A DNA stretch of 11,311 nt from contig JAHBAP020000401.1 in the NCBI GenBank assembly GCA_018500005.2, positions 1 to 11,311 on the forward strand. Reading direction: 5' to 3'. Of the stretch, positions 1 to 8,519 are shown piece after piece; within the stretch, counting starts at the first letter, position 1; each line of letters begins with the position of its first letter. The DNA comes from Mycobacterium sp. (GTDB lineage: Bacteria > Actinomycetota > Actinomycetes > Mycobacteriales > Mycobacteriaceae). The notes under the pieces were generated by a model that was not told the origin of the DNA, made no database searches, and saw only the letters and a list, made by a program, of their open reading frames with translations. Position numbers and translations under genes: made by a program.

Positions 1-2400
1 CCATAGGCCTTCGAGGTGCTGATCTGACTGCCGCTTGACCCGGTCAAAGCCGTCGTCGGTGAGGCAGTCGACGGCGACCGCGAGGTCGCGCCGGAATTCG
101 TCAAGCACGATGCGGCACAGTTCTTCTCGCTGAACGGCATCAGCATCGCGCAGCGGCTGATATGTGCGTCCCCACAGCGCGGTATCGGCGGCAATCTCTG
201 GTAGCGACTCGTAGCCGATTCGCATCAGCCCCGTCTGCTCCAGATTGGGCATGGTGATGCGCCAACCTCGTTGCAGATCGGAATACAGGCGGTATTCGAT
301 GAACTCCTTGAATGCGCGCTCGGCCGCCGACCGCGCACCGTAGACGGCTTCGGGGTTGGCGGCGTAATCCTCAAATCTCAGGCCCAGGCTTTCGACGACT
401 CGCTGCGCTACGTCGTCGTGCCGCAGGCTGCCGTTCTGCAAAGCCCGTTGAATCGCGCCACGCAACTGCACCATTTGGACGAAGTCGTTGAAGTGCCCCG
501 CCTGGAGGCTGGCATCCTGACGGTTGTCGACAAAGGTCAACAATTTCCGGGACTCCGCGCTGAGTTCCTCGGGTGGGATCTTGTCCAGCGATCGCACGAT
601 AGACGTGCTCAGCACCGTAACCGCGGAGCTTCGCCCCTCGGCATCGAGCGTCGCAAGCTTGGCGAAGTCACTTCCGCGTGCCTGTTCGTAGGAAACCTTG
701 CAGCGCAAGCAGAACCGGAACGGTGCCGGGACAAACGCCGCGTCGATGCCTCCACTGGTCACCTCGCTACCGCCGACGTCAACCTTCACCCGTCGCGGCA
801 GGTACGGGCGGCGGCGGTCGGTCACCTCTCCGTCAGAAAGCCACGAGTCCGGAAGTCGGCCCTCCAGAAGGGGATCCAGCGGCCAGGGCTGTGGTGTGGA
901 GATGTACAAGTAGCCGTTGGCCTGGTCACCGCCGCTCGCGTCGCGGTCGCGCCGAGGCCGGTAGATCACCTCGGATCCCTCGGTGGTCCGTGAAACCACC
1001 ATGTACTCCTGACCGCACTCCCGGCAGAACGCCAATGGCATCAGCACGTGGTCCGGTTGATCGGGCACCGCAATCTGATACTGCGAGGTGACGTGCCGCC
1101 GCGCCTCCTCCTCGATCGACACATAGACGGTGTCGCCCTTTGAGAGGAACTGATGCAAGCGGAACGCGAACAGCGGACGGCCCGTTTCGGGATTGCGAGC
1201 AGCGGAGCCGGCCAGAAGCGTGGCGCGGATCGCTTCGGCACTTTCATCCACGGTTCGGCCGGTCAGATCCGCCAACCGTGCTGCGGACTCACGCACCCGG
1301 GCCGGCTTTTGCCGGATCACCCGGCCCGAAGTCGGCTCCAGCGCCAGTCCGAACGTCGTCTCGATCCACGACGCCAGCGAGGACTCCGCCAGTTCGTCAT
1401 AGCTGCCGCCCGCTCCGCCGGCTCGGATCTCCCGGGACAGCTCATCAACATCGTCGGAGACCCCGGACGTGGCATGGTCGAGTGTTTCGCCGATTACTCG
1501 GTCGGGGGTGACTTCCGTGCCGAACAATCCCGTCGCCACTTCGGCAACTACGCGACGTTGGTCGGCTTCAGTGCCGGCGCTGGCCATCGTCGCCGAGGTA
1601 CCCACACACGGCATGTCCGGTGAGCTGCATGCGTCGCGCACTCGGCGGACGAGCATTGCGACGTCCGCTCCTTGTCGTCCGCGATAGGTGTGGAGTTCGT
1701 CGAGAACAAGGAACTCCAGTCCTTTGGCTGCCTCAACGAGCTTTCGACGCTCTTCAGGACGGGTGAGCATCAACTCGAGCATCACGTAGTTAGTGAGCAG
1801 AATGTCCGGCGGATTGCGGAGGATGGCCGCGCGCTGTTCGCCCCTCTCCTGACCGGTGTACCGGGCGAAGGTGACCGGTTCCTTGCCGTCGCCGTAGCCG
1901 AAGCGCAGGAACTTCTCTAGTTCACCGACCTGGCTGTTAGCCAGGGCATTCATCGGGTAGACGATGATCGCCTTGACCCCGGGCCGGCGCGGCTCTTGCC
2001 GGAGCACGCGGTCAACGATCGGGATGATGTAGGCCAGCGATTTGCCGGAGCCGGTGCCCGTGGTGAGGACGTAGCTCTTGCCTGATCGGGCTATTTCGAT
2101 GGCCTCGCGCTGGTGGCGATGCAGGGTGATGGAACGGTCGCCCGTGTCGTTGATGTCATTTTTGGGGCGGAAGATTCTGGCGCATTCCTTGTGGAGCAGC
2201 CCTTCTCCGACGAGGTCGTCGATCGAGCCTCCGGAAGCGAAGGTCGGGTTCAGGGACAGCCAGGGCTCGGGCCACTGCTTGCCCTCAGCGAGCTCGTCGT
2301 GGACGTACTGGGCGATCCGCGGGTCGAGCGGCGTGACTGAGCTGGTGGTGAAGGACTTGTAGTCGTCGATTAGCTGTCGGTGGACCTTGAAAATGTCCAT
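1..2400 (-). CDS. Large superfamily 2 DEAD/DEAH-box helicase, N-terminal 800 residues (partial)
   Basis: The frame is open from ATG at 2400 down to base 1 with no stop, so at least 800 residues are present and the C-terminus lies outside the window. Motif I TGTGSGKS is at residues 114-121, motif Ia YPMNALANSQ at 148-157, motif II DELH at 234-237 and motif III GTSAT at 267-271. Two CxxC pairs (459-462 and 564-567) suggest a zinc-binding insertion between the two RecA-like lobes. The segment LTFVDNRQDASLQAGHFNDF at about 621-640 looks like the start of the second lobe. This layout fits the COG1205/YprA-type helicases, often with a DUF1998 end, known from Druantia (DruE) and related defence loci; that subfamily call is inference because the end is missing. 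ATP-driven translocation on DNA in the cytoplasm is expected. It follows tniQ after 158 bp, the usual cargo position of a Tn7-like element. The ribosome binding site before ATG is weak (GGGACACC). Confidence 0.9.
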   Translation of the reverse strand, partial: MDIFKVHRQLIDDYKSFTTSSVTPLDPRIAQYVHDELAEGKQWPEPWLSLNPTFASGGSIDDLVGEGLLHKECARIFRPKNDINDTGDRSITLHRHQREAIEIARSGKSYVLTTGTGSGKSLAYIIPIVDRVLRQEPRRPGVKAIIVYPMNALANSQVGELEKFLRFGYGDGKEPVTFARYTGQERGEQRAAILRNPPDILLTNYVMLELMLTRPEERRKLVEAAKGLEFLVLDELHTYRGRQGADVAMLVRRVRDACSSPDMPCVGTSATMASAGTEADQRRVVAEVATGLFGTEVTPDRVIGETLDHATSGVSDDVDELSREIRAGGAGGSYDELAESSLASWIETTFGLALEPTSGRVIRQKPARVRESAARLADLTGRTVDESAEAIRATLLAGSAARNPETGRPLFAFRLHQFLSKGDTVYVSIEEEARRHVTSQYQIAVPDQPDHVLMPLAFCRECGQEYMVVSRTTEGSEVIYRPRRDRDASGGDQANGYLYISTPQPWPLDPLLEGRLPDSWLSDGEVTDRRRPYLPRRVKVDVGGSEVTSGGIDAAFVPAPFRFCLRCKVSYEQARGSDFAKLATLDAEGRSSAVTVLSTSIVRSLDKIPPEELSAESRKLLTFVDNRQDASLQAGHFNDFVQMVQLRGAIQRALQNGSLRHDDVAQRVVESLGLRFEDYAANPEAVYGARSAAERAFKEFIEYRLYSDLQRGWRITMPNLEQTGLMRIGYESLPEIAADTALWGRTYQPLRDADAVQREELCRIVLDEFRRDLAVAVDCLTDDGFDRVKRQSDQHLEGLW

Positions 2401-2439
2401 GGTGTCCCGCGCCCCCTTTCCCACCGGTCGAACAGCCTG

Positions 2440-2469
2440 AACATACCGGCGCGCCGCTTAGACGGTCAG
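2440..2469 (-). promoter_or_regulatory. Candidate promoter of the helicase gene with palindromic spacer
   Basis: Read on the minus strand, CTGACC (2464-2469) and TATGTT (2440-2445) match the -35 and -10 consensus at 4 of 6 positions each, with an 18-nt spacer. The spacer holds the perfect palindrome CGGCGCGCCG (2447-2456), which could be an operator or chance in GC-rich DNA. The site lies about 40 nt before the helicase ATG, so the helicase could be transcribed apart from the tns operon. This is a pattern match only. Confidence 0.35.
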
Positions 2470-2520
2470 CAACTTCAGTCGGCCCCGCTGCTACCCGATC
2501 TTGCTGGGAGGCTCAGACAT

Positions 2521-2558
2521 CTGCCCAACCGCGCCTAATCGGGGAAGTGCCTGGGCAG
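2521..2558 (-). terminator. Inverted repeat directly after tniQ, possible weak terminator
   Basis: CTGCCCA (2521-2527) and TGGGCAG (2552-2558) form a perfect 7-bp inverted repeat with a 24-nt loop, starting at the base next to the tniQ stop codon. There is no T-tract and the loop is long, so it is at best a weak terminator. Confidence 0.25.
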
Positions 2559-5198
2559 TCATGGATCCTCGCTGGTCGGTGAGTCATAGGCTCTGACCGC
2601 TGTAATGACCTGACGACCAACCTCGGTGAGTTCCATTGGGCGCCCCGTTTGGGCTCGAACGAGAAGCTTGCTCCCGATTTCGCGCTCCAGCCGACTGATC
2701 TGGGCCGACAGGACCGCCTCCGAGGTCTCTAGCTCAGCTGCTGCTTCCGTAAGGGTCGCAAACGCCGAGAGCTGGGCAAAGCGTTGTAGCCGCTGCAAGC
2801 CGCCCGAGCCCTGCAGGGCTGGCCTGATGAGTTCGGGCGCTTCGGCGGATTTTCGCGTCGCGGCAAGTGCGTCTTCGTGACTGCGTCCGCCTCGGCCCCG
2901 CAATGGGATGCCGGCCACGTGGGCCCAGCGCGTCACCGTGGCGGTACTCACGCCGCAGTCTTCGGCGATGGCGGGTAGTGGCCGGGACTGATTCACGTAC
3001 TGGTCGTAAAGCCACTCTGGATCGTAAGCGTGGCCGGACGGGCGACTGGGTTTCCGCAGTGGGACTCCGTAGTCGGCGGCGAGACGAGCGATGGTCTGCC
3101 GGCTGACTCCGACCGACGCTGCGACTTCCCGGAGCGACTGGCCCCGGCGGTGGTAGAGATCGCGGAGCCGCTCTTCTGTGAGCACCTTCTTCGCGTAGCG
3201 GAATGCGCCGGCACGTCGCGGTGTCGCGCCCGTTTGATCAGTGCTACCGGCGAGCAAGGTCTGGATCGGATGGGTCTGGAGGATGTAGCGAACCGTGTCT
3301 AGCGTCGTGTCCACCTCCGCTGCGATGTCTCCGAGACGAACTCCCGACCGGGTGCGCTTCTGGATCTCCTGAATTGACAGTGTGTCGGGATCGGGGCCCG
3401 GTAGCCGGAGATCCTTCAGGAGGGTGGTGATCGGTGGAGTCCATTGCACTGGTTCGTCTTCGATGCCGTTGTCTCGCAGGAACTTGCTTGCATAACTGTT
3501 GAGTTCGTCGGCAAGCTCCGTGGTGAGGTAGCGAGGGAAGTCGGCAACTTTGGTTGTGGCCCCATAGCCCTCCGGCGGGAAGGGGCCTGAGGCGGCTGGC
3601 ATTCCGCTGAGTGTTTCGAAGAGATAGCGTCGGGCGGTCCTGGCGCGGGCGGTGTGTCCGCCCGGTGTCGCGGTGTCGCGGGAGATGCCTGACCACTCGT
3701 GGTCGGGCAGGAGTTCGGTGTAGTCGAGGTACCTACGCCGGTGGTAGTCGATCGGTGGTGGGTGCCGATTCAGGTAGTCGGCCATTCGGATGAGTGCTGT
3801 CAGGATGCTGGCCCAATTGGGGTCTGCCTCAAGACCTTGAAGCACGTAGGAGACAGCGTGCCCGCTGACGGGGCTGCGCAGCAGTTCCGTCGCTTGAGCC
3901 AGGGTGTGCTTACTGTTGACGAGCAGGACGGCGGAAGACAACGCGGGTCGCAATTCCTTTTGGGTGCGTGTCGGAATCGCCAGGGGCAGGGACCACGCCG
4001 GCCAGAGCATGGTCGGCAATCGGGCGGCGAACGCAGCGGTGCCGCTGCTGGTTCTGGTTGGTCTGGCGGGAAGGTCGGATCCGAGTCGGTACCGCAGTTG
4101 GTCACTGGGGTTGAGTACGGGTCCTAGGGCAGACAGTTGGATGCCGGTCAGGACTGTGGAGGTGTCGCGGCACCACCCGACATTGGTTGCGCTCACGGAC
4201 TTCCCGGTGTTGCGGGTCGTGGTGATGAGCCAGCGCAGTCTGTCCCCGGCGCCGTGGATGTCTGTGGATGACAGTGTGTTCAGGGCGATCAGGATGCCGG
4301 CCGCAACCGTGGCGGCTGTGACACCCGCTGTCAGCGCTGATCTTGTGGCCCGCTGCGCGGACTGATCCGGGAATCCGTTGGTGCCCATGGTGGGGTCGTA
4401 GTGGGCGAACAGATCCTGCGGAATGCGCCTTTCGATATCGGCGGTGCCACCGTAGGCGAGGGCCCGGGTGGCGATCGCGCGGATGTCGGCCAGGACGTTG
4501 CATTCGCGCTGCGGCCATTGCTGGTAAAGGCCGAATGTCTTTGGAATAGATGCGATAAGACGGTCGATCGTGTTCTGAGCACCGATCACGGGGTGGCGCG
4601 CCGACAGGGCCAGTGTGTCGATCTCTCTCAGGTCGGCCAGGCAGCGTGGGGCGCTCGCGCCCAGCGCCCCCGTGGCGGGGTTGGCGCACAGCCCCGGTTG
4701 CGGAACGGACTGCCCGATATGTGGTCGAATGCGCTGCGGCTTTCCGCATTCCGGGCAAATGTCGGCGAGTAACCGTCTATGGACAGTGCACGCAAAGGTC
4801 AGTTCAAGCCGCCACGACAGTTGCCAGCGACCCCCGGTTTCCGCGAGACATTCCGGGCAGAAACGTGAGCCGCGAACTTGGCTCCAGGCGGACTGGCGGG
4901 TGGTCGTGGCTTTCCGGGGGTCGATGTGAAGAGCACGCCCGGAGTACCAGTCCAACGTCATCGCACGAATGCGATCGGCGGCGGTCTCGGTCGCGTCACT
5001 GATCGAGCACTGCTGTTCGGGGGTCAGTCGAGCAACCCACCGTCCGGCCCCTTGTTGGTTTGCCGTGGGCAATCCGACCGCCACGAGGAGGTCGCCGAAG
5101 CCGCTGCAGGTGCGATGCGCGAGGGCCTCGAGCCAGGAATCGAGGGCCTCACCGTTGGCGGGTTCCAACCGGATGGGCAGGGTGCGCGTCCACGTCAT
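2559..5198 (-). CDS. tniQ: TnsD/TniQ-family target-site selector with C-terminal LysR-like winged helix
   Basis: In Tn7-like elements, TniQ/TnsD proteins bind the target DNA and recruit TnsC. I place the start at ATG 5198, giving 879 residues, because the protein then opens with LPIRLEPANGEALDSWLEAL, the usual TniQ N-terminus, and an AGGA site lies 5 nt upstream. The frame itself is open to ATG 5309, but that start would lie inside tnsC. The TniQ zinc finger is clear: C114/C117, C137/H140 and C148/C151. The C-terminal part has helix-turn-helix segments at about 607-642, 672-715 and 728-768. A LysR-type segment follows at about 800-870 (pattern LxxFAxLxxxxTLTEAAxxLxxSxxxLSxQIxRLExxIGxxLLxR). 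No LysR effector domain follows; the protein ends at 879. Tn7 TnsD has 508 residues, so this one is long. The family call is secure; the bound site is unknown. The gene follows tnsC by 7 nt and is the last gene of the operon. Confidence 0.93.
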   Translation of the reverse strand: MTWTRTLPIRLEPANGEALDSWLEALAHRTCSGFGDLLVAVGLPTANQQGAGRWVARLTPEQQCSISDATETAADRIRAMTLDWYSGRALHIDPRKATTTRQSAWSQVRGSRFCPECLAETGGRWQLSWRLELTFACTVHRRLLADICPECGKPQRIRPHIGQSVPQPGLCANPATGALGASAPRCLADLREIDTLALSARHPVIGAQNTIDRLIASIPKTFGLYQQWPQRECNVLADIRAIATRALAYGGTADIERRIPQDLFAHYDPTMGTNGFPDQSAQRATRSALTAGVTAATVAAGILIALNTLSSTDIHGAGDRLRWLITTTRNTGKSVSATNVGWCRDTSTVLTGIQLSALGPVLNPSDQLRYRLGSDLPARPTRTSSGTAAFAARLPTMLWPAWSLPLAIPTRTQKELRPALSSAVLLVNSKHTLAQATELLRSPVSGHAVSYVLQGLEADPNWASILTALIRMADYLNRHPPPIDYHRRRYLDYTELLPDHEWSGISRDTATPGGHTARARTARRYLFETLSGMPAASGPFPPEGYGATTKVADFPRYLTTELADELNSYASKFLRDNGIEDEPVQWTPPITTLLKDLRLPGPDPDTLSIQEIQKRTRSGVRLGDIAAEVDTTLDTVRYILQTHPIQTLLAGSTDQTGATPRRAGAFRYAKKVLTEERLRDLYHRRGQSLREVAASVGVSRQTIARLAADYGVPLRKPSRPSGHAYDPEWLYDQYVNQSRPLPAIAEDCGVSTATVTRWAHVAGIPLRGRGGRSHEDALAATRKSAEAPELIRPALQGSGGLQRLQRFAQLSAFATLTEAAAELETSEAVLSAQISRLEREIGSKLLVRAQTGRPMELTEVGRQVITAVRAYDSPTSEDP

Positions 5199-5203
5199 GA
5201 TCG

Positions 5204-5207
5204 TCCT
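5204..5207 (-). promoter_or_regulatory. Ribosome binding site that fixes the tniQ start
   Basis: AGGA on the minus strand, 5 nt before ATG 5198, overlaps the tnsC stop codon (TAG at 5206-5208, reading TAGGA). It supports ATG 5198 over the upstream in-frame ATG at 5309 and implies translational coupling of tnsC and tniQ. Confidence 0.65.
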
Positions 5208-6342
5208 ACTTGCGGCGAGTTCGTCCGCTGGGCTTCTGCACTTTTGTAGTGAGACGATGCGCGCTGAAAGCCGCCTCCAGTTCCTTCCGTGCTTTCTCCG
5301 AAGCTTCATCGTTCTTCACGTTGTCCATGAGCTCGCGAGTAAGGGCTTCAGCACTTGTGCGGATCGCCCGTTGGCATCCGCGGTTGATCAAGGTCATCAG
5401 TGAGCCGATATGCCCTGTGCTTCGGGCGAACAGGTAGTCAGAGAGCTCGTCGGCGAGCATGCCAGTTCGCTTGTCGGCAAGGACGACGCGCTCTTCCAGT
5501 GCGAGCAGCATGTTGCGCCAATCACGGCGACCCTGTTCGGTGCTGATCTCGAAGGGTTCCATCCCGAGGCGAGTGGTTCTTCTTCCGGTTTGAGCCAGGA
5601 CCGCATCGCTGTAGGAATCGCCCTCGGAGAACAGGCCGCGCGCTTCCAATCCCACACCGACGTAGATCAGCGTGATCGGGAAATCGTTCGCGATGTGCTT
5701 GAGGCTGTTGCTGACCTCCACTCCGGCGCGGTTTCCCCAACGCAGAAAGTGGATTTCGTCCACGATGAGGATCTTGGTCTCGCAATCCAGCACGCACCCC
5801 AGGACGCGTTCGGCGAAGGCGTCGGCATTGCCGCTGGAGATGCCCGGGTGACCATAGAAGGACAACATGGCCTTGTAGAGGGATTTGGTACCGGTGGTGC
5901 CTTTAAGGCCGATCCGGCAGACCGGCCAGCGTTCGTTCCCGTCGACGGTGCGATCACCGTTGTCCCCGACTTCACGCAGGTGGAACTTCTTGGCGAAGTC
6001 GAGCACCGCCGTGGTCTTGCCGAGTCCGGGAAACGCATCCAGCGCAACCGCACCCTTGGCTTTGTCGCCGTCTTGAAGGTTGCTGTCGACAATGTCCCAG
6101 AGGTCTTCCTGGACGGATGCGAACTGCGGCGTGCGGATCGGGCCGAGGTTGGCGTGCCATTCCCGTCGGCTCTTGTCGTAGCCGTTGCGGGCCTCACCGC
6201 TGAGGGCTGTCAGGGCCTTTCGGGAAAGGCTTTCGGGCTGGGGCCTTTTCGGTGCTGTGACGAATGCCAGCCAGCCCTCTTTCCATGCCAGGGTGAGGTT
6301 GTCCAGCTTCAGCCGGCGCGCCGGTTTCGACGGCCTTGCCAT
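5206..6342 (-). CDS. tnsC: TnsC-like AAA+ ATPase, transposition regulator
   Basis: TnsC/TniB ATPases form ATP-dependent oligomers on DNA that link the target selector (TniQ/TnsD) to the TnsA-TnsB transposase. The protein has 378 residues. Walker A is AFPGLGKTT at residues 103-111 with K109; Walker B is ILIVDEIH at 191-198 with D195 and E196. LIYVGVGLEARGLF (about 225-238) fits the region after Walker B in TniB/TnsC proteins. Both termini are basic: MARPSKPARRLK at the start and SGRTRRK at the end. ATG 6342 overlaps the tnsB stop by one base (TAATG), with GAGGA just upstream, so translation is coupled. The length is below that of Tn7 TnsC (555 residues) and closer to shorter TnsC/TniB forms. 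The family assignment rests on both the ATPase motifs and its place between tnsB and tniQ. Confidence 0.93.
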   Translation of the reverse strand: MARPSKPARRLKLDNLTLAWKEGWLAFVTAPKRPQPESLSRKALTALSGEARNGYDKSRREWHANLGPIRTPQFASVQEDLWDIVDSNLQDGDKAKGAVALDAFPGLGKTTAVLDFAKKFHLREVGDNGDRTVDGNERWPVCRIGLKGTTGTKSLYKAMLSFYGHPGISSGNADAFAERVLGCVLDCETKILIVDEIHFLRWGNRAGVEVSNSLKHIANDFPITLIYVGVGLEARGLFSEGDSYSDAVLAQTGRRTTRLGMEPFEISTEQGRRDWRNMLLALEERVVLADKRTGMLADELSDYLFARSTGHIGSLMTLINRGCQRAIRTSAEALTRELMDNVKNDEASEKARKELEAAFSAHRLTTKVQKPSGRTRRK

Positions 6343-8519
6343 TACGCGTCCTCGTAGGAATCGGCGTAGAACTCCGTCACCTCGACTACGTCGACATCCT
6401 CTTCGTCGTCATCGTCGTCACCGGATTCCGGGTAGCCCACCATGTCGTCTCCGGCGCCGTCTTCGGCGTCTTCGCCGGGCTGTGCCCGGTCGAGTACCCG
6501 TCGGACCGACGGCAGCGCACTAACCTCCGCCTCATCTCCGGGAACGGCGCTGTCGAGGAGAGCGTCCTCGCGGGAGAGTCGCAGTGCCATGCGCCGCTCA
6601 GCGAGGGTTGTACCCAGGCCCAAGTTCCAGCGCTCAAGCAGATCTGCCAGCGCGATCCGGTCATCGGGATAGCGATACTTCGCCGCTGCCCGCTTGCGGG
6701 CAAAGGCAAGCTGGTCCTCACTGATGGGCCTGTGGAGCGATCCCGCGTGTTCCCATGGCAGTGTGTGCCACTGGCGTGTGCCAGGGTCACGGAAGTAGAC
6801 CCGTGTGATGTCATCGGGGTTGTATTGAAACGGCCAGCGCCCATTCGCTTTACCACCATAATGGCTCTTCGTCAGCCGCTTTCCGTTCAGTGACGGTCCG
6901 TTGTAGCGACGTCTCTTGATGTCGATGCCGTAGGGCTCGATCGTGCGCCACGCCGTGGGGAGAAACTCGTAGGCGAGGTCGGGGTCGCGTGGGGCCTCGA
7001 TGTAGCCGGCGGCGGCGATGCCGTGTTCGAACATGTCCGCGGGTGAGAGTTTCAGGCCGGGGACCCTCGGATCGAAGAGCGAGTCATGCGGGCGGTTGTG
7101 ATAGACCACGGCGATCCATTCGCGGATGATGGCCTCAAGTTCGTCGATGAAGAAGAAGGCCTCGGATTCCGGGGCTGCCCCGCGGGAATAGATGTCGGGA
7201 CCTTTATAGCCCTGTAGTGCCTGCAAGAGGTCCAGGCGCAATGTCAAGAAGAAACGCTCGAGTGGTCCCTTGTCGCGGCCAGTGCGCAGCCGTGCGGGTT
7301 GGATCGAGATGCCCATTCGTTGGCACACACTGGTGAAATGCTGGGAGAGAAAAATCATGCCGTGGTCGATGATCACGGTTTCCGGGACGATCGAGGGGCC
7401 GCCGGCCTCGACCCGTTCGCCGTCCCAGGCATCGAGGTCGATCAGGATCGACCGGGGTATTCCGTGTTCGGGCCACACCGCGTTGGGCGGCCAGTTCTCC
7501 CCCGCCGGCCGCGGACGGTAGGTCTGATACAGCACGTAAGCGGCATCGACTGACTTCGTCCCTCGCGGTGTCAACCGAACACCGACGATGCAGCGGGTGT
7601 ACCAGTCCATCGCGACCGTCAGCTCCAGGTTCACCCACCGCAGGGTCACCGGGTCAAAAGCGAAGACATCCAGCGGTGTCGAATCCAGCAGCACGTATTC
7701 ACCTGGGCGCGTGGGCGTGAGTCTCCCGTACACGCCCGCTGGACGTTGGGCGATCTCCCGGTTGCGTTTGGTGCTGTGGCTGAACACCGGAACCCTCTTG
7801 TCGAGCTCACGCAGTACTCGGTAGGCCGTCTTCTCGGCGGGCAGGGGTACAACGCCTTCCCCGTATCGCGCTATGACGCGGGCATTTGTACGCTCGATGA
7901 CGATCTTCTTGGTGGGGCGCGACTGATCCTGGTGCTCGACCATCACTTCGATGGCCATCATTAGCCATCGTTCGTCGGTGGACCCGAATGGCTTGTAATG
8001 CGCGACCACGCTGTGGGCCAGACCAGCTTCACCGTAAGCGCGGTAGTCGGCCACCCACTGTTTGATCGTGCGTAGGCTCACGCCCAGTTCATCGGCCTTG
8101 GATTGGTAGCGGCGAACCTTCGGCAGGGTCGGATCGTATTCGGCTCTCGGTTCACCCGGCAGGGCCAGTTCCTCTGAGCCCGAACGAAATCCGGTCAGCA
8201 CCTCCCGGATGTGGTCGGCACGCGCGGCAATAGCGTTCCTTTCTTGCTTGGTCAATGCTGAGAGGACTGCGCTGGCCGGGTCAATCGGATCGTCGGCGGA
8301 TGGACCAGGGCTTTCCGAGACGAGCCGGTAGCGGCAGTCCGTGAGCAATTCCCGCATCGACATCCTCAGGTACTGCGCCGCCATGCCGTGAGAGCACAGG
8401 ACAACCTCGGCTCCTGCCGGTCCGCCGGCGTGCACTTCGACGACCGTGAAGAGCTGCCCCTCGTGGATCACGCGGGTGCCTACGCCGACCCGGATGTGCG
8501 CTCCGTCGTTGTCGTTCAT
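6342..8519 (-). CDS. tnsB: TnsB-like DDE transposase (Mu/Tn7 superfamily)
   Basis: TnsB is the RNase H-fold transposase that binds the element ends and catalyses 3'-strand cleavage and joining. The protein has 725 residues (Tn7 TnsB has 702). A helix-turn-helix lies at about 139-166. The catalytic triad is D279 (VLLDSTPLDVF), D385 (IIDHGMIF) and E421 (DKGPLERFF), with 35 residues between the second D and E, as in the DD(35)E family. A Mu-type C-terminal beta-barrel domain follows at about 520-590. The last 45 residues are strongly acidic, with five D then EED at 701-708. In Tn7 the TnsB C-terminus contacts TnsC, so this tail may do the same with the basic TnsC termini; that is inference. ATG 8519 overlaps the tnsA stop as ATGA, and AGGA lies 8 nt upstream of the start. 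All active-site residues are intact, so the gene looks functional. Confidence 0.95.
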   Translation of the reverse strand: MNDNDGAHIRVGVGTRVIHEGQLFTVVEVHAGGPAGAEVVLCSHGMAAQYLRMSMRELLTDCRYRLVSESPGPSADDPIDPASAVLSALTKQERNAIAARADHIREVLTGFRSGSEELALPGEPRAEYDPTLPKVRRYQSKADELGVSLRTIKQWVADYRAYGEAGLAHSVVAHYKPFGSTDERWLMMAIEVMVEHQDQSRPTKKIVIERTNARVIARYGEGVVPLPAEKTAYRVLRELDKRVPVFSHSTKRNREIAQRPAGVYGRLTPTRPGEYVLLDSTPLDVFAFDPVTLRWVNLELTVAMDWYTRCIVGVRLTPRGTKSVDAAYVLYQTYRPRPAGENWPPNAVWPEHGIPRSILIDLDAWDGERVEAGGPSIVPETVIIDHGMIFLSQHFTSVCQRMGISIQPARLRTGRDKGPLERFFLTLRLDLLQALQGYKGPDIYSRGAAPESEAFFFIDELEAIIREWIAVVYHNRPHDSLFDPRVPGLKLSPADMFEHGIAAAGYIEAPRDPDLAYEFLPTAWRTIEPYGIDIKRRRYNGPSLNGKRLTKSHYGGKANGRWPFQYNPDDITRVYFRDPGTRQWHTLPWEHAGSLHRPISEDQLAFARKRAAAKYRYPDDRIALADLLERWNLGLGTTLAERRMALRLSREDALLDSAVPGDEAEVSALPSVRRVLDRAQPGEDAEDGAGDDMVGYPESGDDDDDEEDVDVVEVTEFYADSYEDA

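Noticed and set aside
271..993. Plus-strand reading frame of 240 residues opposite the helicase
   Set aside because: The minus strand is open throughout and carries helicase motifs; the plus-strand protein has no domain signal.
2398..2410. TGTCCC at 2403, sharing six bases with the TGT-start inside repeat A, as a left end of the transposon
   Set aside because: Similarity stops after six bases, the flanking 5-bp sequences (CATGG and GCGGA) do not match as a duplication, and no second copy is nearby.
5410..6357. Long plus-strand reading frame (315 residues) opposite tnsC
   Set aside because: It mirrors tnsC in a GC-rich region, has no recognisable domain and no ribosome binding site, while the minus strand encodes clear AAA+ motifs.
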